DNA of 64,000 bases from Orthonyx spaldingii (GCA_013397795.1 VZTJ01000624.1:290809-354808), one strand, 5' to 3'; shown: positions 25,369 to 39,299, counted from the stretch's first letter. Made by a program: numbers and translations. Notes: a model not told the origin generated them from the sequence alone.

Positions 25369-28300
25369 CAAACCAAAAACTTAGTTGTTAAAATAGGATT
25401 GTCAAAAAACAAGACCAGCAACCACTTAATTAAGGAATATACAGAACTCTTCATTTTAAATGAAAGATATAACAGCTTTTTATATAGATGCAGAAACTAC
25501 TTTTATAATTTTTAACTTTCTATATAGACAGTTTCACTAACATTGGGATAAAGTTCTAAAATTATTTGTAATTTTTTAAATACATTCTAAACTTAAAAAC
25601 ACTTTGAACAAAAATAAAGACCCCACCTCCCACAAACCTCTTGGGTTGGTTTATCTGAAGTAGAAGAGATATCCAGGTACAGCAGAATATGATTCACATG
25701 AAACCTCAAGAGTCAGAAACAGAATGACATTCCCTCCTTCTAAAACTGTGGGGAAAGAAAGCAAGAAAAACAACAGCCCTCTCTGTAAATTATCATCTCT
25801 GATTACAGGGGGAAAAAAAAAGAAAGAGGAAAGCACAAAGCATGTTGCAGTGTAACGAGCACTACCTGAGAGCTGCACTTCCCTGCACATGGCCTCATTC
25901 TGTACATAGTGAAATCAGTAGCAAGGGTTCTTCTTGACTTGAGTGGATTCAAGATTGAGTTTATTGGCACTGTGCCCAAGAAGAATCATTGAAACTGTAA
26001 GAGCAAGGCCAGAGACTCCAGTGGGAATCCATGCATTGACTGAAGCATGTCCTTAAACAGATATCTGAGTCCCATAAAGTCAACAGATTTAAATATGTAC
26101 TTTAAACCAAGAACATGCTTTGTTGAATCTTGGCCTCTGGCAATTATTTGAGACATCAAGTTTTACTTACTTTACAACTAAGCTGCTAAAACATTTTGAA
26201 AAAAAAAAATAATGTCAGTGATAATATTTATTGATGTTCTTACATGAAAAAAATAATTCTTAAAAGAATTATTAATTGATAAAATGACAAGGGCATACTT
26301 AGTTTAATCATAATAAGGATTTATTCTTGTCATTGTGAGAAGCATAGCTGTATCAAGTAAATTAAAAAAACAAAAAAATCAAAAGAAACAGGCTTAAACA
26401 AGTTCTAGAGATATAAATTGACCTTGCTCATAATGCTTTAGTTTTAGGAATCCCTGTTCTGCAACAGATGAAGACCATCCTCACAGGCACTTGGAGAAAC
26501 CTGAAAAGCTGTGAACTTTGTTTTGCAGAAAATGAGAGAAACAGGTATCCTTTGTATATGGATACTGCAATATTGAAAAATTTTCAGGAATTTTGGCACT
26601 TTATAAATATCTAGTTTACTGGATTTGATAGATATTCAGGATCTTATAAAACCAGAATATTTATCAAGATGAATTTCAGTGATTCAAGAACTTCATTTTT
26701 AATACAAATTTTAAAACAATTTATACAGGCATATACATAGAGACAGGTAGATACATGGAGATGTAGATATATACTGGTCTTTAGGTGTAGATATATACTT
26801 TTTTATTTTAGGTCTAATTTAGAAAGACATGACAGTCTTTATTTTGGTAGTACTAGTTGAATTCTTCATTTTCAATATATTAACTAGTGTATTTATACTC
26901 TTGATCTTTTCAAAATCACTTGTGAAATGAATTTCAGTTCCATTAATGTGTTTGATAATTGTGAAGACTGAAAAATCAGTATACTTTTACTATGTTTGTA
27001 GCTAAAAAAGATTGAACTAAACTTAATTATGAAATCACCTTCACTGTTATTTAGAAAATTATTCTCAATTAAGTTTTTGAGATGTATAAATATGGATGTA
27101 AATAACCAATTCTTCTTTTTGAACTGGTTTAACAAATACTTTCTCAAACTCCCCTGACTTAATAAAACGTAAATTTCCATATTTAGAGAAAACTACTCCT
27201 GATCATTCTTTTTTAAAAAATTACATGTATTTTAAGAACATTCTAGGGAGTTTCTAGGACCAGAAGTTACTTGTCAATGTGAAAGTGAGAGCATTTGATT
27301 TTTCTTTGTTTCAGAGTGTGGTTCCTTTACTAAGCAAAGCTGCTTATTGTCTCCAAGAAGGTACATAATGATTTGCTTAAAAAAGAGTGTACACTAATCC
27401 CTTTCCCTACAATATCCTTAAGTAATTTATAAGTGCTTATTTCAAACTGAGGAGTTTGACAGTGCCCCTAGTGAATCTTGATATACATGCCTTACAATTC
27501 ATACACAAATGATACTACATGAAATATTCATTAGGAATACTCTAAATTATGTACCAAACAACGAGGGTACTGTCATTGTCACACTTTTCATCTGGTAAAT
27601 ATCCCAGTGGGCACAATGAATTCACTTATATCTCACAAAGAGTTTCCCAACATGTTTCAATTATTTATCTTACGGCTACAATCTTCCATGTGCACATTCA
27701 TGTTTTTGTTTTTCAGGCTTTTCTGAAACACACTCCCATATTCAATGCAGTAAAATACATAAAACCTATAAGGAAAGGCATTAGCTAATACTAAACTAAA
27801 GTGAAATACATTTAAAAGCAGTTTGTGTGTTTAGAGTGCTTTGATATCTGGTCACAGCATAAACAGAATAGACTTCAAGAAGAAATTGTTAAGTGTTTTT
27901 AAAACCTCCAGAAGATTTCCCCATTAATTTACAGTGAAGCATACAAGTAAGAGAATGCCAGAAAATGGATCTTTACCACATTTACAACAGGCAGACATCA
28001 TATAATGATAAGAAGCAACAGGTCTGTCATGTGATGAGATGAATGGTGTCATTTGTAGCTTCTTAAAAGGCAGACGAGGAGCACATGGTAATTCCTTGAC
28101 ACATGATGCCAAACGACACTTATCACCTAAAATAAGTAGCTAGAATTCTCAGACATAATAGATCCATTTGTTAACTTCTTGCAAATATTTAACATCTTCT
28201 GACATGTCATATTTCATTATTCAATAATATAAACTAGCATAAACTTGGTTTTTTAAAGTAAATTTAATACAAATTTAAATTCCTCTACCCACACTTTTTA

Positions 28301-30775
28301 GTGCCTTAAGCTACTTTTAAAGCAGGAACTGTTTGCAGATGGATTACAGAGGCACTGAATATCCTGTACAATAGAATAGAGAAGGCCTGTAAAGAACCAG
28401 TTTTCCTAATGTACATTTTCTTAATCCAATGTTATGGCTATACAAAAATAATGTGTCAGTAAAAGAAGAAGTCCAGGTTTGAACCGGCCTGGGCTGATGA
28501 CAAAGCTAAGGAGAGAACACAGACTATGACACTATAGTACTAAAAAGAAAATTCCATTTTCATTCTCTGGTTTACCAAGGGTTCTAGGGCAAGTGGTGGC
28601 TTAAATGGTTCTCCCCCTCCCAATTTTGTTAGTCACCGTTCTACTGCTTCACAGCTGGTTGTCCACACCCCTGATACAACTGCGAGGATGCTGTGTAAGC
28701 ACATCAGGATTTAAAAAATCTTGTTTATTTTCAGTGAGGGAGAGGGACATATGTAACCAGGGTATCTTCCCAGTGTAATGCCATGAAGAGAAGTTCAGGC
28801 ACCACAGCTGTGGTGAATAAACATAAAAACAGAGCAGCCAGAGACAGTGAAACGGGAGGTGACTTTTACTGCCAAGCATGCATGGAGACTGCATGCAGAG
28901 TTTATGTAATAGATTTTTTTTTCTCAAAGTCACTACTTCTAGCTAGCAACAGGAGCATCCATTTGAAAGAATATAAACTTCTAGATTTTATTTAGTCACA
29001 GATATTAATGTTGGATTTTGACAATTTTGGAGAAAATCGTGCTCTTCATATATTGAAAGTGATGAAAAATAGAACTTTCTTACATAATTTATCCTTCTAT
29101 AGTTCCAACAACATTTCAGGATATATTTTCTTTGATATAAGAAAACACCCTCCATATAAAAAGACCTTAATTCTTATGTTTTTAAGAACATGATTATTAT
29201 TTGTCCTTTTCTGATTATGCTACAAGGACAAAAAATCTAAATGATACATTTTTATTTTCTTTATTGCAACCTCTAGTTCTCAAAACTCAGAACTAGTATA
29301 AAAAAATGCACTGTTTCATTTTATCACTCTTGCTAACAATTGTTTTGGTTTTAAAAGCACTAGCCACAAATAGAATACTACAGGGAGTTGTAGAAGCATG
29401 TAACACAAACAATATTAATAATAAAACTTAAACTCAAAGTTAGTTTAATCCATAAAAAAAAAAATCTAAAAATAAATGATATTAATATATCTGTGTGACT
29501 GTTAACCTTTTCTGATTCGTAGACTCCTAGATGCTTACATCTCCCTAAGGAAAATCACATATACGAACTTCTTAGCCACCTTTTGTGGACATTTAAAAAT
29601 AATATATTTACAGAGAAAAAAAAGTTGAAAACTTTTAGTGATATTGGCATTTTCTTTCCAAAGTTTTTCATGCTGAATAAAATGAATGTTTAGCAAGAAA
29701 CACTCCCCATCTTCATACAAAGGGAGGAGAGACAATATATAATTTGTTTCTAAGTTATAGTTGAAAAAGTATAACATTTTATGTAACAAACTCTTTGTAT
29801 TTCTAGAGGGGAAAAAAATCCAACAACTATCAATACATGCTATTGAATTTCAGATGGAAATGCTCCTTTATGTAACACTTTACTGCTTAACACACATTGT
29901 GGCTATTGACCAGCTTGTCTAAATTTGAGGTTAAAGCTATGCTATAACATGACACTTTTATAAAATTATTTTCTAGATTAGTGAAACCTGAAAAAAAAAG
30001 GTTGCAATGTAGATGATGCGTTTTTCTTAGGCAATTTTGTGTTTGTTTTCTTTTTTTCACGGAAACAGCTAATTATTTAATGTTAAATCGGATTAGTGGG
30101 TATGTGCATATAAAACTATTAATAAACCCTTTGTTATAAACTCCATTGACTTTCAACAACTGATGACAAAGAATTTTGGGCTCTGTAACCATTTCTGTCA
30201 CTGATTTCTTATGAAACTGTGTGGAAGTGAACAGGTAGAGATGTAAGGATTTAAGTCATCATTTAGTGTGGTAGCTGATGCCTTTTTCCTGTGACAGAGG
30301 GAATGGTGGTCTACAGAGTTCATTTGCAGTCCTTTGAAGAGCTCTAAACAGCAGGCATGTGGGTTGCTTCTGGCAGGCCCTACTTTAATTTGATAACAGT
30401 ATCAACTCAGGCAGTGCCTGCTGCCCTTCCTTTCAGTTCCCATTTCATCCCTTATTACAGCAGGAAAAATGTTTCTGAATTTGCACAGCAGATTGTTAGA
30501 CTGGTCCAGTTTCGATTTTGAATTCCATTTCTCTAGTTTCCGAGTGGTCTTCACAAACACAGTGTAGCCACTGCCACTCAGAAGTAGTTAGTCATGTTTC
30601 TCAGGGTAACTGCTGAGTGATTAAAGCAGTTAAGTGCCAAATTTCTATTTTAATGTAAAGTGCCATACAACGAGACCACAAAAATTCTCCCACTCTGTTA
30701 GTGGAGCATTTCTGAGTCCATCAGGGGACATGAGCTTAGAGAGGACAAGTAACTGATTATATTGAATATCCATTT

Positions 30776-33092
30776 CATAGAATAATAGAATCCTAGAACG
30801 GTTTGGGTTGAAAGGAACCTTTATCTAGATTATCTACTTTGAACCCCTATACCATTGGTAGGGATGCCATTCATTAGATCAGGTTGCTCAGGGTCCCTTA
30901 CAACCTTGAACGCTTCTAGGAACTGGGCACCCACAACTTCTCTGGCAAACCTGTTCCAGTGTCTCACCAACCTCTGAGTACAGAATTTCTCCCTAATATC
31001 TAATCTGTACATGCTCTTTTTCAGTCTAAAATCAATGCCCCTTCTCCTGTCACTATCTGACAGGATAGAAAGTCCCTCTCCCGCTTTTTAAATAACCTCC
31101 TTTAAGGTAATGAAAGTCTGCAATGAGGTTTTCTCACAGTCTTCTCTTTTCCAGGCTAGACAACCCCAACTTTCTTAGCCTGTCTTCATAGGCAAGATGC
31201 TCCAGGCCTCTGACCATCTTTGTGGCCCCTTCTCTGAATCTGCTCTAACAGATTCTTGTCTTATGTTCAGGACCTAGAGCTGAATGCAGCCCTCCAGGTC
31301 TCATGACGGCTAGTGGTGGGGTAGAATCATCTCCCTCATCCTGTTGGCCACACCTCTTTCGAATGTGGTGGACCTTCTGGGCTGTATGCACACATGGCTG
31401 CATCACACCCAGCTTTTCATCCACAAGAACCACTAGGTCCTTTTTGGCAGGGCTTTTCTCAATGACTTCTTACAGTCTGTACTCATGTCTGGGATTNTAG
31501 GCAAGATGCTCCAGGCCTCTGACCATCTTTGTGGCCCCTTCTCTGAATCTGCTCTAACAGATTCTTGTCTTATGTTCAGGACCTAGAGCTGAATGCAGCC
31601 CTCCAGGTCTCATGACGGCTAGTGGTGGGGTAGAATCATCTCCCTCATCCTGTTGGCCACACCTCTTTCGAATGTGGTGGACCTTCTGGGCTGTATGCAC
31701 ACATGGCTGCATCACACCCAGCTTTTCATCCACAAGAACCACTAGGTCCTTTTTGGCAGGGCTTTTCTCAATGACTTCTTACAGTCTGTACTCATGTCTG
31801 GGATTTTCCTTACAGAGGTACAGCAACTTAGATTTGGTGAACTTCCTGAGGTTCTATGACTATTCAAGTCTGTCTAGGATCATCTGGATGGCATCCCATC
31901 CTTCTTTCGTGTCAACTGCACAGCTTGGCTTCGTGTTATCTGCAAATTGGCTGAGAGTGCACTCATTCCCATGGTCCGTGTCATTGATGAACAATGATAT
32001 TTAAGAACACTGCCCAACACAGAGCCCTGAGGGACACCACTCATCACCACCTGCCACATGAACGTAAAGTCATTGACTACACTCTCTGCCTGTGTCCATC
32101 CAGTCCATTGCTTTTCCATTCAATACTCCGTTCATCAAAACCATGTCTCTCCAATATGGAGATAAGGATATAATTTGGAACCATATCAAAGGCCTTACAG
32201 AAATCTAGGTAGATGGCATCAGCTGATCTTCCCTTGTCTTCCATTTGAAGACCACTAGATTGGTCAGGCATGATTTGCCCCTAGTAAAGTAGTGCTGGCT
32301 GTCTTGGATCACCTTCTCCTCTTTTATATACCTTAGTGTATCTTCCAGGAAGATCTGCTCCATGGCCTTCCCAGGTGAGGCTCACTGTTACTTAGTTCCC
32401 TTGATCTTCCATTCTCCCCCTTTTAAAATAGAATTACCTTTCCATTTAAAAGGAAATATTCTATAATGTTTCCTTTCAGTCAGTCACCTGAGACTTCACC
32501 TGACCACCATGACTTTTCAAATATGGTGGAGAGTGTTTTGGCAACAATATAAGCCAATTTCCTCAGGAATTTTGTAGTGTCTTTCAATCCCATGGACTTT
32601 GGGCTACTTGGTTTCATCAGTTGATCCTGAAACGGCTGCTGGCTTACAGTGGGAAGGACTTCACTCCCCCCACACCCACCCAGATGTCTGGGGACTTGAC
32701 AGGTGGGGAAAGCCTGACTGCCAATGAAGCCTGAGGTGAATAACTCACTGAGTACCTCCTCCACACCCATCATCACCAGTTCACCCATGCTTATTAGGGG
32801 AATACACTCTTCCTGGCCTTTCTTTTCTGGCTATAAACTCATGGAATCCCTTCTTATTCACATCCCTTTCCAAGTCATTGTCCAGCTTTGCCTTGGCTTT
32901 CCTGACCTCATTCCTTCATATTCAAACCATATCCCTCTACTTCCCCAAGGTCACATCTGCCTGCTTCCACTGCCTGTGCATTTCTTTCTTACTTCTCAGT
33001 TTGAGGAGCAGATCTTTGCTCAGCCATGCTTATTTCTGACCTGCCTTGCTCAAATTCCTACACATTCTTCCACACCTAAACATTTCCATAAG
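30776..33092 (-). mobile_element. CR1 LINE, longest copy, EN-RT linker through 3' end
   Basis: Read on minus from 33092 down to 30776, the order is: a decayed linker after the endonuclease (near 33030-32840, with 'KAKAKLDNDLERDVNKKGF'-like residues), the segment before RT (32480-32788, 'KSMG...IFEKSWWSGEVSGD'), RT motif 'YLDFCKAFDMVP' (frame 32077-32271), RT motif 'SGVPQGSVLGSVL' (frame 31880-32119), the catalytic box at 31935-31946, the C-terminal segments, and the ORF2 end 'RLDIREKFCTQRLVRHWNR' (30830-31012). The 3' terminus lies at 30776-30810. The catalytic FADD reads F-A-D-N, so one of the two metal-binding aspartates is lost, and many frameshifts separate the motifs. The element cannot transpose. 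It contains the exact 308 bp duplication described next; with one copy removed the element is collinear with ordinary CR1 order. Confidence 0.95.
31189..31805. repeat. Exact 308 bp direct duplication joined by a single N
   Basis: Bases 31189-31496 and 31498-31805 are identical over 308 positions by direct reading, with one N at 31497 between them. Both lie inside an old, heavily mutated CR1. Perfect identity and the N at the exact junction suggest two contig ends that overlap but were placed end to end. A very recent tandem duplication is the alternative. The same minus-strand 62-codon open frame occurs twice as a result (31245-31433 and 31554-31742). Confidence 0.97.
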
Positions 33093-33984
33093 ATCATATT
33101 TTGTAAATGAAAACTTATTTTATTTTGTTTTATATTTGAAATAATAAAGTATAAGAACTATGAAAATATCTACAATCAAAAGTTCAAGGAAAAATGATCT
33201 ACTGCTTTCACACATCCTTAGGGCCAGTCTTGCACTTTGTACTTGAATGAAATTCCCCATCACATAGGACAAAATTCTCTAAAGTCAACAAAGCTAACCT
33301 GCTTGACATCTTTTCAGACGAAATGTCTGGCTTCTCAAAAATCAACCGATTTCAGTTCTTAAACAAAACAACTGCTTCCTTCACCTGATTTCAAGAGAAA
33401 CTTTGCCAGCAAAAAACCTGCACAAGTGGCCCCATTGTGTCTACTCGCCCTTGAATGATTGCTGCTTAGTAGTTTCTCTTAAGAAAACTGTGCATAATCA
33501 AAGTTAGACAATGGGAAAAATAATGAATATGAATGGCTCTTGGATCTCTGAGAGCCTTTGTTTTGCTGCCATCAATGTACACAAGAAAGGAGCTATATAT
33601 GGGATCATGAGGTGATCAAAACATTAACCAGACATTGTAACCATTTTTCAATATTCTCAGCCCCGAGTGTGTGTTTGAAAGAAATGTGCTACTTGGAGCA
33701 AAGCCATTTTTTAGTGTGCACGCCCTGTATCTTTGCTTACTCATGGCGGTGGTGGTGACAGAAGTGCTGATGCCAGTCCCAGAAGCACACTAGAAATACC
33801 TCCCTCTGCCTTCCTTGCATACAAAGCTAATCCAGAGACCTGTGAAAGAGAGATGTGTAATTTTATAGCAGCTTGTTTGTCCAGAAACTAGCACTGAAAT
33901 GCATAATTTTATGGTTAGCTTTCCTAAAGGTACACTTTAAATGATAATTAAGTCATAAATATTTGAGGGCCATGTTGCGATACA

Positions 33985-34270
33985 GTTCCTCACCATGACA
34001 GACGGTGCAGCTGACTCCGAGTGTGCCCTGCTCCTGAGGGGCATGACTGTGCCCGGACTCTCCCAGGAGATACCCCCACTGGCTGGGAGCCCAGCCCTAA
34101 GGGGTTGCAGTCCCTTGCTGTGCCCCTCTGGGGTGCCTCACTTTTCTTGAGCTCTCTGAGCATGCCACAAACCAGGCTGTAAACTCCATCACTCTGGCTG
34201 TGCTGCAGATCTACCTGCTGCCAGATGCTGCAGGGAACTCGACGTTTGAACCAACGTACAGCCAAGTGTA
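33985..34270. other. Isolated GC-rich island of unknown origin
   Basis: About 285 bases stand out from AT-rich flanks by being GC-rich, with several CpG dinucleotides (for example near 34017, 34053 and 34240). A minus-strand frame of 91 codons (33990-34265) spans it with no similarity I recognise. Both edges are abrupt, which suggests an inserted fragment such as a retrovirus-like internal piece or a retroposed transcript exon. A small CpG island is less likely because there is no gene nearby. Confidence 0.4.
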
Positions 34271-34938
34271 CTGCCCCATCTCAGGACTGTGTGCATCTGC
34301 TTCCATTGGGAGAATCATTGTTATTCATGTATCTTAAACTCCCAGTTCCTATGAGCCATTTTATTTACTGGGTGACATTTATTTACAGCTGTTTCATGAA
34401 GTATAATACACTACAAAATGTAGTTGTGTTTGTGTATGTGTATGCCTGTCTGCCTGTGTACACATATAAATCAAAGTATTAAACCCCTGTCTGGTAAGTA
34501 TGTGAGATTATTTTCAATCCATTAACTGAATCTGAAATACCTTTAAAAATAAGTAATGTTTTTCTGTAAGGAAAATTACTAAGTGGGTAATTATTGGAGG
34601 CATACTATGTAGTGTACTTGGTGATATCTGAGTCAGGTTTATTAAGAACATTATTTGTTAGGCAGTCTTTATAAACACAGCATGCTTTAGCTGCCGACCT
34701 ACTAATTGCTAGGTCATATATCTAGTTGTTAGTCAGGGTGATTTTCTTTCAGGTGATCTCTACGAAATAGCTGTTCATGAGATCTAACAAGATCAAAAAA
34801 CCTTGTGAAATGACCTTAAATCAGAAAAGCCTGTGTATCACATGCCATGTGGGTTCTTTGAGGTACTGCTTTAAAAAATAGGGCTAAATAAATAGGTGAA
34901 TTATACCACTACTGCAATTACTACTACTGATAATGATA

Positions 34939-34962
34939 ATCAGGTTTAATGATAAACCTGAT
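34939..34962. repeat. Perfect 10 bp inverted repeat with a 4 nt loop
   Basis: The left arm ATCAGGTTTA (34939-34948) pairs fully with TAAACCTGAT (34953-34962) around the loop ATGA. No T run follows, and nothing around it suggests an RNA gene. Confidence 0.8.
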
Positions 34963-36959
34963 ACACAGTTTACTGTGTGCTAGTCACAGTCTCATCATTT
35001 ATGGAGGGTTTTTTTGGATTAGAAGATAAATTCAAATGAGATTTTTTTATTCTAATATCTCATAAAAACGACCTCTTACTGAAGTTTGAAGTATTGCCTG
35101 GCAGTAGTCTCTGCATAAAATGCAAAGAGAGTAAAGAACTTTTAAAATTGAAGTTAACAATTTCATTTGTGAAATGTGCATTTAGTTCATTAAAAATAAG
35201 CTCTCCATCACTGCAGTTACAAAAATGAAGTACAATATAAGCAGAATTCTCTCTAAATTATTGTATGCTTGTAATACAAACATGGAAATTAAAAGCAGGG
35301 GTAAACGACTACTGGTACTATTGATTGCATAACCAGGTGAGAGCAGGCAGAAAATCCACAGACAAATCTGCATTTTTTCCCACCTGGCTCTAAATTGGAA
35401 GGATTGTGGAAAAGTGTGGTTGTGAGCAAATCTAGCCATTTTCATGACCTTCAGCAGCACAATCTCTAAGAACTTCTCAGTGTGTTGTTATATGTCTCAA
35501 TTTATTTTTCCTCATAGCACTCTTATGACAATAAATTTTAGGAGAAGTAACTGTGCATATTGAGGAGTATTTAGTCTGGTGCAGTACATACAAGACAGTT
35601 CTCTGTACTTTTTCATTCATGTCAGAAGCCTGTGCTCCAGGCTAGGCATACAAGTCTCTTGGCTTGGCACAAAGAAGTGCAGCATCCAAGCACCATGACA
35701 ACCTTGCCTATTTCCCCTTTCCCAGTCATTCACAAACCCACATCTTAGATCACATTCTATGGCCTTTTCTTGGAGTTTGGTGCAAAGTCTCTCCTTTCGA
35801 CACTGTTAGTTGTAGGCAGAGAGAAACTAACAATGAAAAAATATATTATGGACTAGGGTGGAAAAGTGAATTGATTCTTTAAAAAAGAAAGCTAGGGAAA
35901 GGCAGAGGGCCACACACTCAAAATGAAATAACAGTTGAAATAACTCTTCAGTCAAATTATTCAGATATGCTGAAATTTATTGTAATATAATGACTTGCCA
36001 CTGAATGTAGACGTTATTCAAACTTTCCTTTTATTTAGATCATATTATTATTTTTCTGATCTGATTGTATCAATATGCCAGGTATACATCAAAAACACCA
36101 TGCAGATATCAGAAGGAAAACATAATATACCATTTTTTTTGTGGGAACTCAAATCGAATACAGAGAAAATGTTGGTGCAAATGAAAGTATAAATAGAAAA
36201 CTAGCATTATCCAGGATCTTGTCGCTCATATGTTGTAAAATTAATTTATAAAGCCATTTCAGGAGTGACCTAAATATCAAGCCAAATACAGTTCTAAAGG
36301 TTTCTACCTAATCCCTGATAGGGAAGCCAGAGAAGTTCACATTTTACAATAGTCATTACATGGTATTATTGGCAGCAGTTCTACAAGCAGCACATATTAG
36401 ACTAATTACCATTAAACTATATTAGTTTTTGTTGATTTCCTGGCTAAAAGTTCAGAAGATCTTACCTTTTTCCATGTGATGTGCTTGCCAGGTTTTACAG
36501 AATTTTCAGGACTTCATAAGTAATATAACACCTTGTGTGATGTAATTTCAATGCAGCAATTGTTTATCACAGAAATGATCCTCAACCTGGCTCTCATCTA
36601 AGAAACGTTTGTGAATGCCACTTTGCCCTTGCCCACCTGTTTTATGTTTCTCCTCCTCCCCTTATCTACCTTTTCCACACAACAAGACAATCCAAAGTGT
36701 GGGCCATTTAAGTGTCACCAGGTCTGCAAGGCTCGAAAAGCTCTGCCAGTTAACATAAAACAAAATCACTGTCAGTTCCATGGAATCACATTTCTCCACC
36801 ACAAAGAAAAATGAGAGGAGAGGAAAGGTAGCTTTAGAATGGAGGTTTGAATGAGGACACTTTGTGAATGTGAATGGAAACTCTACGTTCTTTGTTATTT
36901 TAACAGGCTGTGTCTGTTCTCCTTGAAAGAAATTGTATGAGAGAAGATTGGATTAAGTA

Positions 36960-37290
36960 GTTTTTATTTTATTTCAATGCACTTGTGCACTCTTACAAAG
37001 ATCAACTTACTAAGCCATGTAATAAACTCTTGTTTTACAATAGTAGTAGTGCATATTATACCACTGCAGGTATCTGTAAAGCAGGGAATCAGAGCAGGGA
37101 AACAAAACATTTGTTTCTTTGGTGAATGAAGCATATATCATTACCTTCAGTCAATATGTCAGATATAACTTGAACCTTTGCGAGCCAGTCAGAACAATGC
37201 CCAGGTGCCAGTTAATCAACTTTAAGCAATTGTACCTATTCAGATCACTACCTAATTTTTTGCAATTAAACATTTGATAGGCTGGTGTTT
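36960..37290. promoter_or_regulatory. Candidate conserved non-coding element
   Basis: This is complex, repeat-free sequence with an E-box CAGGTG at 37202-37207, GTTAATCAAC at 37211-37220 (an HNF1-like half site), and ATTAAA and TAATTT homeodomain-like sites near 37250-37270. It stands out for the absence of A/T runs compared with its flanks. This is a judgement about sequence texture, not proof. Confidence 0.18.
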
Positions 37291-39299
37291 ATGATAAAAA
37301 AACCTGAAATTTTCTTAGAGCAAAAACCATTTTCAGTCTATGTAATGCATAACAAAATCTGCCTTTTAACAATCAAACACTTCTTCATTAAAGACATTTG
37401 CAATTTTGCACAGGTGTAATCTGTAGAAACAAGTATAAATACTAAAAAAAATACGGAAATTATCTATATTGTTATAAAATTGTGGAAAAGTTGTGTCTTG
37501 TAAAGAACTCATTCAAATATCTTTCACCGAATTCTAAAATCTCAGTTAAGGCTTTTACTCTTTTAAAGTTTCCACTGTGTTCCTTGTATATCTGGCTCCA
37601 TCTGAACTGGTTCCGGTAGAAATAGGCTATTCAAAGTTATTGCTTTAAGTTGCAAATGCATTTTACCAATGTGATGCATTTGCTATAGAGTTTAATGAAA
37701 GAAGGTGGCCAAGAAACAGATGTCAGTACTATAAAGAGCTTAGAGAAATAAGAAGGCATTAGAAGGTAAGAAAATAATTCTGGATAAAATATATACATCT
37801 AAAGAAAAAGAAATACGCTTTAGTAAGTCTTATCAATGTCCTGTTTTAGAAAGATGAATGGTGTTTTCAAGTTTTCTATGTTATATATCCTTTGTTATGT
37901 CACTTTTTTCTTTTTCTGAGAACAAAACTCTTTCCTTTGGAATCAGAAGTATCTACATAACTTTAACCCTTTCAAGTGAACACTAAGAAGTGTCTGATAT
38001 TGTTTAATAATTACCCTTGATTAAACCGAAAACTTATTACAAATTGAGTTTCACTGAAAATATTCTGAACCATTCACAAGAAAGTTATCATGCAATAAGT
38101 TGCTCATATACTTAACATACAAGAATTGAAGAGTAATATAAGAATGAGAAATTCCAGGAAGATATTTAATGTACCGTTGTGATAGGTAAAATGGTGCTAT
38201 TGTGAACAGGAAAAGAAGAGAAAAGGAGTAAAAATCTTGCACTTAATATGAAACAACGTTAAAGGAAGTTAATTTGAGCTTCCACTAAATGTGAGTTCTT
38301 CTATGGAAGATGAACATGCAGACATTGTTTGGAAATACTTTACTTGAATCTTGGAAAAAAAGAATTTATAGGATCAAATAATATTAATCATGAAAAATTT
38401 GCAGAGAAAGAAATTATTAGATGCTATTAGAAGAGTGATTCTCACTGCTGAGGTCTTCTAGAAAGATAAGGTATAATATAGTCTTATGAAAAATGTATTT
38501 GGGAAATTTTTCCAGCATGCTAATCGTTATTTTGAGAAATTCACATACCATGGAAAAGTATAAATTCTAGCTTCTATGGCTGAAGATGGATAAAATTCTT
38601 GTTCACAGGAAAGCACCAGACTTTATATGTTTACTTCCAGGAGAATGCAGCACAGGTAAAACAGCTATAGGCATTTTCTTCACTTTTCTGGGCATCTGCT
38701 GTAGCTCTGTCACTTCACTCTTAATCTGAAATATTTTGTCCTGAGTACCAATGTGCACAAGCTAGTCAGAGAAGCCATTTATGAATTTCATGCAACTCAG
38801 TTTAGTTACTAACAGATAAATCTTGCCAGCAGGTTAATTCTGAGACCATTCATGTGCTGTATTTGAATTATGAAAATTTCCAAAGTTTTCCAATAAATTA
38901 AAAGATTGGAAATTATTAGAAAAGACTTTTACAGATACATACAACTAAAATGATGTATAATACATATGAGAATATTTTAAGGATGTGTTAGATTCATGAG
39001 TAGAAAAAACTATTACAAAAATCATGACAAATTATTCAAAAAATGACAAAAAATCCAAAAATAATTAGAAGCTGCTAATGTATTTGATACCATAAGAGGA
39101 GAAAGTATAAGTATTTCACCCTCTAAGGCTATAGCTAGTTTTTTATTTCTTAAAAGATATACTTTACATAGCAATAAGACTTAACAGAGACAGCATTCAT
39201 AGATCATTTATAGAAGCAGTTAGGACATGATTTCATGATTTTTTTTCCGTATTACTTGTTGTAATTCCTTGTCTTTTAGTTGTGCTTCCTTTTCTGTGT

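Larger units (their letters stand above)
19726..30775. other. AT-rich non-coding block, no gene recognised
   Basis: Nothing in this 11 kb supports a gene. The longest frame (minus, 21621-22118, 165 codons) is a translation of the T/G low-complexity tract and is almost all Lys, Gln, Thr and Asn in its centre, so it is rejected. Homopolymer runs include 15 A at 22996-23010 and 21 A at 25348-25368. The 21 A run is followed by CAAACCAAAAAC and could be the tail of an old retroposed sequence, but nothing recognisable precedes it. An AT-rich imperfect hairpin at 21336-21424 is listed separately. Confidence 0.6.

Noticed and set aside
25348..25380. Poly(A) run as the tail of a processed pseudogene
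   Set aside because: No open frame, transcript-like sequence or matching target-site duplication was seen upstream.
31612..32004. 130-codon plus-strand frame
   Set aside because: It is antisense to the CR1 reverse transcriptase region and crosses the end of the suspected duplicated block.
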